This document shows, piece after piece, positions 36,595 to 49,600 of a DNA stretch of 64,000 bases. The DNA lies in contig FN649737.1 of assembly GCA_000310025.1 (NCBI GenBank), positions 632,682 through 696,681 on the forward strand. The letters run 5' to 3'. The notes under the pieces are model-generated. The model worked only from the letters and a program-made list of their open reading frames with translations, ran no database searches and had not been told where the DNA came from. The translations under genes were made by a program, and so were the position numbers. This DNA is from Ectocarpus siliculosus (lineage: Eukaryota > Sar > Phaeophyceae > Ectocarpales > Ectocarpaceae). Each line of letters starts with the position of its first letter. Within the stretch, counting starts at the first letter, position 1.

Positions 36595-36815
36595 TGTTAA
36601 GGAGTGTGGCTGCTAGCTTAAATAGGGTACATCTTATTGTGGATAGGATGTGGGTCGGTCCCAGGAGGTATACCCTTCAGACACCTACCCTCTTAGGATT
36701 TGTCTAGTCTGCGTACCCCCTGAGGTGAAGTTGGATCCCCACTTCACCTCAGACCCTTGCTGATCGTCTCTCAGCAAAAACAAGCAACTTTCTCATCTCA
36801 AAAAAAAAAAAAAAA
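36595..36815 (+). mobile_element. LTR fragment with two hairpins, ending in poly(A)
   Basis: Begins TGTTAAGGAGTGTGGCTGC and matches the reverse strand of 60152-60355. Two hairpins: CTGAGGTGAAGT/ACTTCACCTCAG (36720-36752) and TTGCTGA/TCAGCAA (36757-36777). The match stops at CTCATCTC, where 16 A residues follow; the other copy continues past this point without A residues. Confidence 0.7.
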
Positions 36816-36830
36816 TCTGTGGGTGGAGAG

Positions 36831-36896
36831 TGTTAAGGAGGACCCGATTCGCAGGGTATCCGTCGATTGACTTTTACCAGAATCGGTACACCTTCG
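36831..36896 (+). repeat. Right copy of the 66-bp direct repeat
   Basis: Matches 31695-31760 with one difference. It sits 15 bases beyond the poly(A) end of the LTR fragment. Confidence 0.7.
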
Positions 36897-37685
36897 CATA
36901 CGTCGATGGTATCTCGGAATGAAGGGAGGACTGAACCTACACAACCCTCGCAGCAGTTGATGGGTACCAGTAGGGTACCAGTACTTCTTACAGGCCGGGA
37001 AAGTAGTATACGGCGAAGAGAGTGTTGGTATGAAGAACAAACGCATTGCGTTTTACTCCGTATCTGTTTTGTTTTTTTGGGGGGGTTGGAAACCCAGTCG
37101 AGGTGTGTACCCACGAAATCAGACAAATTTTGGGCAAAGCAAGCAAACCCTCCAGAGGGAGAATCAGAAACCACAACCTGCTATTTGGTAGGTTTGCCGT
37201 GTCAGCCACTAGAACACCGGAGAGAGCGGATGCATATGCTAGAAGCGTGAATTTACCCACTAAGTTTCCCCCGCCAGATACTATGCACATCGTAAAAAAA
37301 GAATCTGTTTTGTGACCTTCCTCCTGTGGGCGGCTGATCCGCCCAGCCTGTACACCGAGAGATGTGTACACTACCTAACAGAACAAATGGGATGGACACA
37401 CACTTGCGTGTACAAGGGCAGACCTCGCCGGGATTTGAAATTTGTTCGCCAAATGGGCTAACCTAGAGAAGGAAAAAGAACATACAGGTCATACTCGAAT
37501 TGCAATTTTGTCCGACTTTGTCTATCGAGTGTTGTTGTCCTGGACACGGGACGTTCTTGTTGTGCACCCCCCGTTGGTGAAGTTTCTCGTCAAGCTGGAG
37601 TGCCATCCCATAGCATCTACTTCGGTTAACTCCGGGTGTCATTGCTGATATTGCGTTCATCCGTCTTTTCGTAATACCCGCACAG
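36897..37685. other. Gap upstream of the LRR gene
   Basis: No exon that joins in phase to 37686 was found. The missing 5' exons of the LRR gene either lie here unrecognised or upstream of the retroelements. Confidence 0.35.
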
Positions 37686-40600
37686 CAAGACCTGAAGGAC
37701 TGCGATGTGCCAGATTCTGAGTGCATTCGAGAGAGCGCCAACGCGGTCAAGGCCGTCCAAACCGCGCGAATCCTACACGCATCGAGGTATGACGTCGAGC
37801 GCGGTTCAGCTAAGCTAACTCCGTGCCAATAGATACCCGGAACTAGACATAGGACCGTAACCATTGAACTCAACAGAATCTTCTCCCGAAGTGGGGCTAG
37901 TTTCACTTGCGGCTTTTCGCCTAATTGACAAACTGGGAAGTTTCCCTGGCGTTGAAAATACTCCACGAATGTAGTGGCTCATATTGTCTGCATATATTAT
38001 TCTGTGGAAAGATAAGCTTGAATCATAGGGAACCGGATATACGCAGCACATCACGACGGGACACGACTCAGTGTTCACCGGAACGTAACGGCTATTTTTT
38101 CCCGTCTTCCACGCCGTGAAGCTGCAAGGATGACATGACTTGGGACTTGTTACAATCCTGCCGGAGCGTATTCATCACACCCCCAGAGTTCGATCGGGAA
38201 CTATGCCTGTTCATCGTTTCGAGGACAAACCTCATTGCCGCTGGTGTTGGTGAAACAGGGTGAGATGGAGTATGTGCTCGTGCGGCTAAGTTTGCTTCGA
38301 GCTTTGCCTTTTTCTCCTGCTCTTGTGCATTTCTTGCTGTCGGAGAAGCGCTTTCGCGATGTGGGCTACTGATTGGTTCGGTTCATATTATGCCCATATA
38401 TCCGTGGAAGTACTAATAATACATTTCACTCCTTCGGGTTTCCCACGAGTGCACTTGGTGACCGACAAGATATGTTCGGCCCTCGGCAGCTCTGAACTAC
38501 CACGAAAGCCATGCCCCAACCGTTCGTCTATTTATTTTTCGAGTCCCGTCCCCGCCTGTGTTCCCTCTCGGACGATTTGTTCTGCGGGCGTTGCGACAAG
38601 GTGTTGTCCTGGAAGTTCGTTTAAGCCGAAGGTTGGACACGTCTACCTCCTCAAGCACATCAAGTAAGTGTGGTGTTGGAATTCGTACTGAGTTTGCGGT
38701 CGTTCACGCGCATTTCGTTTCTACAGGCGGAGCGCTTACAGCGCACCAGACACCGTCAAAAGGCCTTTGGTTACGACGCGGTGACACTAGCCTAGGGGCC
38801 TCTGAGGAGCTCGTGGCAACGTCGGAAAATAACACCTTGTCTACACGCGCATTTCCGGCTCATTGGTTGTTCTCGAGTGTTATGCGTGGCGAGGAATCTA
38901 ATCTGTTTGGTCGTGTGTGATTCGAATCATGCTCAACAACAAGCCTATCTTGCCGACCTGCAATATCAGGTGCCCGCAGCTGCAGACGCTTGAAATCGGA
39001 ATGGCTTCGCTGCCCTCGGACAAGAACACCTTGCTCCCGCAGCTGGCAACAAACATGCTTCTGCAGGTGACGACAGCCAGACACGAGTGCCACGACATTG
39101 CAAGCAATCATATGGGGGGTCGGTCTTCTTACAAACGTCCAGCAAAGCTCAGCTCCCCACCCCTTGCACAATTGACAGGCGTGGTTGGAGCAAAGTATGG
39201 CACTAGTGGTGCCCCCATGGGATGCCTGGCAAAAGCCGGGCGAATTATTCTGTCCATTTTGGAAGAGCGTTGATGACGTATTCCCTTCATAACTGCCTCA
39301 TCCTCGGTTTCGAGTGACAAGTAGTAGTACCCCATTCCATATCAATATCCTCACGTCCCCTTTAACCTGCACCTCCTCCTTGATGACACACTTCCTTGGC
39401 GGCGCAACGGACCACAAGCGGCCGGACATGGCTCCGATCGTCATGGCGATTCGGGTCATGCTAGCCCATGCGTACTACGGTTGGCCTTCGATGGCGGTTC
39501 CATGCATGATGAGTCTGCCCAAGTCCTTGCACACCCCTCTACCACCAATGGACCAAGCTGTGCACCAGGTACGGAGAACACACAATGCGGCGCGTGTTCG
39601 ACAGCGGCTGTTGTTGTTGCTGCTATCACCACGCACCTCGCTCGCACGCTTTCTCCACGACGTAGAACGCGTAAGACGCGCGACGAAGCCATAAACAATA
39701 ACGTTTCACAACATTGTGACCAGTGCACGGCGTAGCTTTGCTTAGCTTTCCCACACTGCGCTGAAACCGTATTCTATATGTTGTGGTCCGCCCGTCTGGT
39801 TCGCAGTCCGGCGGGCTACGATCGGTGTTCTTGGCTTCCTGGTCTCTGGACCCCCGAGCTATCACCGATGAAGCTGCGGCTGCCGGTCGATCAACGGCAG
39901 ATCGCATCAAAGACCTCCAATTTACACGCGGGCAACCACGGGTGAGTGGGGCGTGCGCCCAGAGCAGGAAGAGGGAGAAAATGTGGCGCTTACGGCACGA
40001 AAGAGGTTTTCACATGGGCGACAATACGGCACAAAGTGCTCTGCTGGCTTGGGAGAGACACAAGCGAGGTTCGTGACCTTGTCTGCGATCGACCACATCA
40101 CAAATACGTTCGCCCTTCCGACAACGATACTGCTGGCCGTTAACCCTTGCCGCTGCATCCTCTCGTCGCAACAGTACGGAGCTATTGATGTCGGTCACGT
40201 CGCGGCTACCGAAAAAGGCTCGGGACAACCCGACCACGCCTGCGTACTGGCGCTCGTGCGCGCTCTGCAGTACAACACATTTTTTACTCACCTCGACCTC
40301 TCCACTACCAACACCTCCGCTGCGAGGTGCTGGAGCGAGGATCCCTTCGGCCCGTCCGATGTGGCATCAGGCCCCCTCGCAACGGCAGTTCAGGTAAAGA
40401 ATGGTCGGCGAAACATCTCAGAAACGGTATCACTGATGCTATGACATAGAGGGAAGTTTCGATTTCAAACAACGGTATTGGGTTAAAACCATCCCCGGGG
40501 GCGTGGATTCAAGTCGTGGGTTAAGGCCGTGGTTGAAGGTGTTACGGTGCAACACGGTGGGCTATGCCGGTCAGAGACTATTCACTAGAAAGCTTACCGA

Positions 40601-43600
40601 GAGAGTACCGAAAGCGGTGCCGAACCACAAATTAAGGCCTTGTGCATTCGAGGACCAATTGGCGTTGCTGACGGTTGCGTTGTTGGGCATAGTGTGAATA
40701 GATCCAGTGGTGGAATCGGGTAGCATCCAGAGAGGAAGCACTGGTGTCTGGTGGGCAAGCGTGAAAGGGAGAATGCGGCATCCTGTGGGAGAATGCGGCA
40801 TCCTGTGGTATTCCGAGATATCCACGTTATGGATTTTGACAGATGTTGTGATACTTTTCCTTTCAATCCTACAAACCTCGCATTCGACAAAGCACCCGCC
40901 TTCACAGAAGCAAGTACTCACGCGAGACTCGTATTACCTACTCTGGTTGTCTACGTGGCACTTGTCTGCCATCTTGAGCAGGGGCTGCTGCGATGGAACG
41001 TGACCCTACAGTCGTTCCTTGCACCTAATCTGCCATGTGGACCAGGTGAGGCCCCCAACACCGCTTCGTGTGCATCGAGCAAGCGCCACAACTCACACAC
41101 CGAGCGGGTATAGGCGTTTTCAGAAGGCCGATCGCACGGTCCCTTATCACAACGAATTCTAGAGATCAGCGTGATCCCTATTGCGTCTTTTCAATCTGGC
41201 CTGCAGCAGCCATCTGGGGTACTTACGCACATGTATTTGCCGTGTGGAAGGTTTTGACTTGCACTGAACCGGTCAACACGTTGGCGTCCACCTGGCCCAC
41301 TCATTTTGCCTGTTTTTCGGCTGTCCAGGTGGATCAAGTCTTCTGAACTGGGCTGCGATGGGCTCTGCTCTTCTCGTCAACCCACGCCCGATGGCGAGTA
41401 TGATCACCTGACACACCGACCCCGACACCTGAAGCCCCTACGACGCTCACTCGCCCACTCACGAATCGAACTTAATTGGCTGCCTCGTTTGTGCGGATAG
41501 ACGGCAACAGGCGACCTGCACAGACGATATGATACCTCAATCGTAGTGTTCGGTGGTGTAAACCGCTCCTCTCCCGTCTAGGCCACCACGTGGGACTTCA
41601 GCAAGGTGATGATACACGCTGCTCCGAGCCATGTGGCCTTCACTGATCACAGCCTCATCCGCCCCGTCCCCGCGCAGATCGCTACATGGGACTTGACTGA
41701 CTGCGGCATCGGAGACGCTGGTTTGACGTCTCTGCTGCCAGCGTGGTGGCGCATTTTCTCGTACATTGCCCCTGTCAGGGAGCTCCGTCTTTCCGGGAAC
41801 CACCTTGGTCAGGCGGGACTTGCCCCGTTCTTCAATATGCTGAATGGTGAGTGCAGTACCAAAGCGTTATTCAGAAGATGAACCCGTTTGACAACTACGC
41901 GTAGGGCTGCGATCAGCTTACACGCGGGCTAGGTCGAGTGCTCTCTGGAGCGGTAACGTTACAACAACCGCATATGTTGTCAGTGAGTCCCAAAATTAGG
42001 CGCGCGGCAGCGCATGCCTTGTCTCTCAAGAAGATGCGTGACCAACTGTCGAAACGCATTCAGAGTTTCCGCCCCACCCAAAACCTTCGTTGTACCCGAG
42101 CAAAGTTGTTGCCATGAGTGGACGCAGAATATGCTCTGAGTTGTAGGCTTGTATGTACGACCACGAACTTGCTTCCGCGGCCCCGTTACTGTACGCTTGC
42201 TGCTCGCATCACTTCCCTCCTACTTCATCGACAGGTACTGGTTTCGCATTCTCCCCCCCCGATGGGCTCTCTGTCCCTCCCGGGCCTCTCCCTGCACCCA
42301 ACACGTCCTTCGTGACATGCCTCGAGCTCGGCGGCTGTGACCTGCGTGGGGCAGTCCCTTCCCTGGGAATGCTACTCTTAAGGTACTGTGGCAATCTAGG
42401 ACGTACATGTTGTCATCTGGGTCAGTGTTTCGGCTTGAGTGTCAGTTTGGAAAGATGTTCGCAAGCTACGCTCTACCTTGCCAAGTTGCAAGGGTGACAC
42501 CTTTGTGGGTTACGAGCGATCGGTTTCTTGGTGAAACAAGCTAGTCAAGCTCCGAATGGCTAAGCGTCGATTCATACCATATGCACTATTGGTACTCGTG
42601 CTTCCCACTCCAGGTGTCCGTTCCTACGCAGACTGGGCCTGTCAAACCCACTTCCAGGGCAAGGCGTTGCTTTCGGGCTGCAGGAGGCTGAGGGAGTGTT
42701 TGGTGCCCTCGTGAACAGCCTGTGCCCGCTTGAGGAGCTCGACATGAGAGGGCAGTGGTGCGTGTAAAAGGGGAGATGCGCAGTATGTACTCGAAAATGT
42801 TTGCCGGAGAAATACTCAGGCCCGAGCAATTGGATATTTTGACACAGCCGAAACTTGAATGAAAAGGCTTGGAATTCATCCTCCGACGATGTATTTAGTT
42901 CCCAAAGCAGTTCAGTTTATGTTCCGACCTAGATTAGGGTGAACCTGTGTCCACAGATCTCATCAAAAACACCTGTGCGCTTCGGGGTTGTTGTTTGGGG
43001 CGCTGGGCGCAGTTTGGAACAGCCAAAGTGCTGGCAAATGCTGGGCATGAAGGGATCACGACCATGAACTTTGGAGATGAGTTCTAACTCGAGAATCACG
43101 CGGGTCAGAGTGTAGCATGGACTGGCCTGAGTCGTTCGTCGACTGTTCAGTTTTCACATGCATCTTGTTTTGTTTTGAAAGGGACTTTCTCCAGAAGAGT
43201 TGAGTAGCAGCAATTGGACCGGCTCTAGCGCCCTATGATACAAAACGTAGAAGCGAGAAAACAGAGCTGGCACGCACGAAGCAAAACCTTGACAGCTACA
43301 ATTTTGCTCTCCTAAATCAACGGGCAACAGGGGGCTTGGGGCTCACGGGACGATGAATTCGGCCTCCTGCCTGGCCGGTCTCGTCGCCCGCAAGCCCACC
43401 CTGACTCGTCTACTCGTCGGAGAGGTGGATTTCAACAGCTCGAAGACCACCGAGCTGGATGTTCCCGCTGTGGCGGCCTCGGTTTCATCCTGGGGCGCGG
43501 ACGTCGCCGCTGACCGATCTTCTCATACCGGTAAGGAGTCTGTGTGATCGCAGAACTGGCACCATCGACATTCCATGAGTACCTTGCTGTGGTTCCGCCG

Positions 43601-46600
43601 ACGATGGTCAATTCTCCAACGTATCCGACTCGTTTCCGCCCGGATGGGAGAAGCAAGGAGAAATCATGCCAATAACGATAAGCACACGGTCCCGCCCCCC
43701 CTCCCTGCTCCAATCTCCGAAGAGCAAACATCAGTCGACTCGTCAATCGACCTCACCCCGAGTCCGCACAACCACGATGCCCTGCCATCATCATGAAGAG
43801 ATAATTGGAAGATTCCCCCACTCAAACATACCAAAGCGGTCTGCACGTATAGATTTCTGTGTGATATGCGCTCCAGAGGGTAACCCTTGCCTTGGTTGGT
43901 TGCCCGTCTCGTTCTGATTCTTTGCTACACCCTGATCGGCATCCAGTGGACTTGTCGAATTGCCTCCTTCAGAACTGGCCGCCGGTGGGGCCGACGGCAC
44001 CCGGGGCGCTCACCCTCAAGTCGTGCGGCGTGTCGTGGCCATGGTACCAAGGCAAGTGTTCACAGTTGCTGTGCGACACCTAGACTTCGCAGGGCTAACG
44101 ACAATTCTGATCAACAGTCAGTTTTCGCCAGAGCCCTAGCGGTGTTCGACGACGCTTCCAGCAAGCGTGTGATTCGTGTTTCTTGATACGGTTCCCTTCG
44201 GCACCGAATCTTCCCGGCGCATCGTACACCGTTCAACTGCACCATGCCTCCTACTACACCAAGCACCATGCAACATGCACTCCATGTCATACGCGTTCGG
44301 AGTCCTGTCGAAGACGCACCTGGCACGCACCATGCTCGTCAACCTTGTCCTCGCTGCCTGCGAATCGTAGCACTCCCATTCACGGTATCCGCCCTTCGCT
44401 GCTTTCGTTATTGCCGTCAAATACCTGCAGGATTGCTTCTCTTCTGCACCACGCCACACTCAACCCTCCGCCGCTTGGATATAAGCTTCAGGCAAGTGAC
44501 ACAGACCAACATGCTCCAAAGCTGTGCTGGTGGCGCCATACTAACGACCCGCCTCGAGCTTTACATCAAGATGGGGGTGCTGCCATCTTGGGAAAAATCT
44601 GCTCACGGGGCATGTCACTCCGCCTTGGCACGTCTCGTTCTCGTTTTGACCCAAACCACGTGATCAACCCAGCTCAACATATGGAGTTTGCGCTGGCGAT
44701 CACCTGCTCCCTTTGCTACCGCCAACAACAAAAACAGTGCGCATGCCCCCCCGTTTATTCTGGCCTCCTTCAAATACGTTCAGCTTCTTCATGTTGGAGC
44801 CTGCGATGAAGCAGTCACTCGCGGTCGCGCTGGGACATCTCGTCGCTACGTCCCCGCTGGAAGCACTCGTGATGCCGGGGGACTTTCGCAGCAACGGCGT
44901 AAACTGCCTTCCAGGCGACATGATGGCTGCCTTTTTCCGGGTGAAGCAGACATATATGTTGACAATACAAGCGCACTAATCTATTTTTTGTTTGCCTCTA
45001 CTGTTGTGTTGCTTGAGAATATATGTTGCCCGGAAAAGGAGAGAGCTATGCTTGCCCAGCTTGACAGAGTGTTCTCCGACGGCGCTGAAGCGAGGCGCTA
45101 GTAGTTAACTTTTGAACCCCCTCCCACGCTTCGTTTTTGTTTCATCCCATCATCTACAAAGGCACTGTACATATCGGGGCTTTGGCGTGACCTGTCGGTG
45201 TTGTTCTGTCCCAAACATAGCGTCATCTTGATCCGCAATTCGCAAACCTCGATGCAGAGCATCTTCCGCTCTATTCCTGTACGCCACTTACCTGTGGAAG
45301 ATTTGCTGTCTCTGCTGCTGTCCTTGCGGAATACAACCAGGCGCTGGGATTGAGCAAAACGCTCCTCGAACTCGACGTGACGGGACACCAATTCGGAGAT
45401 GTCGGTTGCGTGCCCCTGGGAAACGCCCTCCGCCAGAATCGCTCCATCACCACTCTGAGCTACGATCACAACTGGGTGACGCTGGAGGGCTTCAAGGCCA
45501 TCAGAGGGTGCCTGTACGGGAACAAGAAGCTGGTCAAGGTTTCGGCACCGGCCGCTGACCTCGCGGTAAGCGGACGCCTCGTTTGCTTCACTAGTCCTTG
45601 GACGTCGCGCACGCGACAATAAAGGGTTGGGACTTGAAGCCCGATCTCACAGGACCCAACCAGGATCATTCTACTGGTGAAGAAATGCTTCCAGTATAGT
45701 ACTGCACATGTCTTGCCCTTCCTCAGGAAACTATGTCGTTGTTCTTGGGAACTGCTGATGTGGTATGTTTAGTCTCACAATGACGGGTCGAGTCGTCGCC
45801 ATCAACTTGGGGGTATTCATTGAGATTGTGTACGAATGCCGAAGCTCGCTCTTGTCTTGAACGCCCGCTGAGACACTATTAATTGTTCTGGCATACGCAC
45901 GAACCGAACAAGTTCAGCAACATAATCGCCTATTCTGGGGCTTAGGTAGCCAACGACGAACCCTCACGGAATTCCGGACCAAAAACAAACCGTTCCTCCT
46001 TCGCAGATGCGCACGTCATACCTTCAAAATGAAGTTCTCGAGGGCCAGAGGCGCATGTGGGAAATCAAGGCCAGGATCAAGGCTGCGTACAAGTACAACA
46101 AGCCGGAGTTCCACCGAGTGAGTGGCGGAATGTACAGTGCGGCGATATTGCAGGGAACGAAATTGTGTACGCCGCATCAATTCAGCAGCAGCACCCGCGA
46201 AGGCAATGCCCAAATTCATTTTGTCTTGTTCCATATGCGCTACCTGTGACCGCAGCAAATCGCGCTCATTAGCGCCAACAACAAGGCGTGGAAAGCACTC
46301 GAGCGCGAGAAGAACAAGACAATCGAGGTCGCAGGAATCATAGCCGACTGCATCGAAAGCAACCGTCAGCTCAAAGATGCCAAGGACGCCGGGAAATGGG
46401 TGAGCCATCACGTCTGGCTACCCAAGTCGCAAAACAGAATTGATGTCGGTCAAGACAGACTTGTTTGTTCTTGAGAGGCGACGCTTTGGACTGGCAGCGA
46501 CGCCAATATCGACCGCATGTCATCCCTTGTTGCTACGCACAGCGTTCCAAATATACTCACAGGCAACGGTCAGGTGAATCCAACCGCGTGGCGGTGAAGC

Positions 46601-49600
46601 AACGAAGAGATACAGTTCTATATGATAGCACCAAGGCCGCTATCTCTTAGAAAAATATTGTTTACATCAATTTACATGTACGTTTTTTATGTAGAACACG
46701 ACCGCATCTGCTGTACTACGATCAACATGAGTAGGTGCGGCTGTGTACCACGAGAACAAACCACCACTTGGTTGTAAAGTTTTGTCTACTGCTGACGGCG
46801 ATACTTGCACTGGGCGTTGAATCAATACCAACGGGTGGAAAACCTAGCCACAAAATGTACTTCTACGAACGGCATGTGTTTGAAAGGCGGCGAAAAAGGA
46901 ACGACAGCAGGGTGCGTTCGAGGAACGCTACGCCACCAAGATGGGCAAGATTTTGACCAAGTTGTCGAAGGAGACGGACAAGGCTAGGCTTCAGGCGGCT
47001 TCTACCAAGACGTCCCCTTTCAAGGTGAATGTAGCAGCTGTTGCCATGCCTGCCCCGCCCCTCGTGGAGGGTGTTTGCAATGGATGGCGATCTCGGCTGT
47101 TGATGATTAGCATGTCAGGAAACGGTGTGGGGAGATCTCAACAAGCCACAAGGCCTTACTTGGCCACCTCTCTCCTGCCACACCAATATGAACGGAAACT
47201 AGCCGGCCGACACAACGTTGTGGTAGGTATATATTGAAGAATTGCAACAATGCTTAGGGGAATGTACAAGTATTGCTCACGACTATAGCAGAGATTGCGA
47301 GAGATGGAAAGCCTGCCTAAATCCAAGCTGACGCTGAAGACACGCATGACACGTACGTGTACGTCCCTTCTTTCCCCCGTTGGAAAGAAACGTTCGCCGC
47401 GACAACGTTGACACCCTCGGTATCGATGATGAATCACAGGCGAAGCCAAGGACATATTTCTACTCCAGCAACGCGCAGAAGCAGCAAGAATGGAGGCAGA
47501 GAAACAGCCACCACCACCACCACCACCACCACCACGGCTACGGTGGAGGGATGTACTTCGTCGCGCTGCCATCGGGGCATCACTCGCCGTACCATGTGAG
47601 CAAACACGAAAGGCGACAAAACCTCTGTTTCAGACTGTGCATCAAGGAGTACTTGAGTCGCCGTGGATGGTCCGCGCATTGCTTTCCCGTCCGTCAACCA
47701 AGGTTAAAAGCCCGATCTTGTTTGCTCAAGCACAAAGAAAAGGCACAACAACCTCTTCAAGAACTCGGAAATCGGTCCACGCTCATTCCGGAACATATAG
47801 TCTACCGTCCTACTGTACAACGGTGAGGACTGATGCGTATTTGTAGGAGTAGAATAGAGGTACCCCGTAAGCGTGGGTGGAACAAGGTCTTTGGAACCAG
47901 TGTATTTCTGAAACGCACTTGGACAGAAACACAACCTACCTTTTTTTGTTCCTCGTGCCGTGGACTTCACGTTCAACATGCTTAAACAGCACGATGATGG
48001 CTGCAGGGACAACCTCGTAGGAGGAGGAGGAGGAGAAGGTGGAGGTGGAAACACGGCGGATCACCGCGACCTGCCCGCTAACGGGGAGGGATCAGGTGCG
48101 AGGTGCATCTGAGGGAACGGAGACGTAGCGACGGGAAGTAGGCCGGGAAATTCGTGTAGCAGTAGCCGTCGTCCATGTTTATGGGCTCTGTATCGCTTGC
48201 GTCGTGGTAACACGACTTCAGTTGAACACCCTGTGGGTTTTCGCTCTGAGTTAGGGCGCATGGAAAAAACTACAAATACCGGCACAACCACAGCATCAGT
48301 ACCCCTACCAAGACCTTCAGACTCAACTCGACCGATGGGGGCAGAGTACCGCGTACTGTGTTAGCATCGGTGCTGACTCGTTTCGTCCACGCACCGCGTG
48401 CTTTCTTTGGCGCGTACAGCTTCTATCTCCCCTGAAGAGGAGCTGGTGGACCTGAAGGACGACTACGTTGCTAGCCCGGGCGGTGACGACGGTAAGACTG
48501 CGTAGGCCTCTGAACACTTGCGGAATCCATGGCGAATTCCCAAGTCGGTCGCTTCTTCTTTGAAATTTTATTTTCCCGTACTGCAAAGATCCGGCGTTTT
48601 TGCAAGATGGAACCGAGTTGACCAAGGCGTAGTGCACACAGCAGTTTCTAGGGTCGATAAAAGACGACTCGATTCGGGTGACAACTTATGAACAAACCCT
48701 TATCTATAGGTTCTGACAACTTCAATGCCCAAAGCCTGTTGCCCTCTCTCAGGCGCATCACTAGCCCGTGCCGTGTCGTGCAGCCAGGGCACGTACCGTC
48801 CCGTACGGTGCAGAGCATCAAAACCAGCGGGGGTCGCACTTTCGGAGTCAAACGACCCCCGCAGAGTATGATGTTGGTCGAAGAGTGTACTCGATATTGT
48901 CCAATCAGTTCATACAGTACCTATCATGTGCGATCTTTGGGGTGGCTAGAAACGAAAAGACGAACAACCGGTGGGATACGTTACCCTCGAATTGAATTTC
49001 TCTCGTTGTGTTTCGCCAACGATACCCGACCTATGTGCACCCAACCGTGTATGGCACCTTGCTCCTATCACATGCTACCGGCAGGAGAGTCATCCAACCC
49101 CCTGGATCGAGTCCGGGATCTCATCACGAACGAGGGGCCGAGCGTGTTCGACCCCTCGAACCTGGGTCGCATCGACGACCTCTTCAGGGAGGCGGGCTCT
49201 GACGTGTACGAGCGGATGGGACCCATCCTCGGCGAGGTTCGCAAGAGCACTCGGCTGCACAAATTTGTTTCCCGCTTATTTTTTTTGCTTCTCTTCTGCC
49301 GCGCGAGTGCTCTGTCTGGCTAACCCAGAACCTTTCGTCCAACCCTTGCGACTTCCGCTCACACGGTTTTTGGTCTTTCGGAATGCTCCTCCGATGCATC
49401 GATGCTGTTTTTTCTTACACTGCCGCAAACATGTCCTGCATGTCGGCTGCACTATTCTCCGGGTCATGCTGCGGTTTCGTTCCCCAGAAATGTCTTCAGC
49501 CTCCTTTTGCTAACCCCAATCTAAAACAACACGTCTACGAACGCAGGCAGGCGACTTCGGCTCAAAAGTGGCGGACACGGCTGCGTCGTGGGGAACTGAT

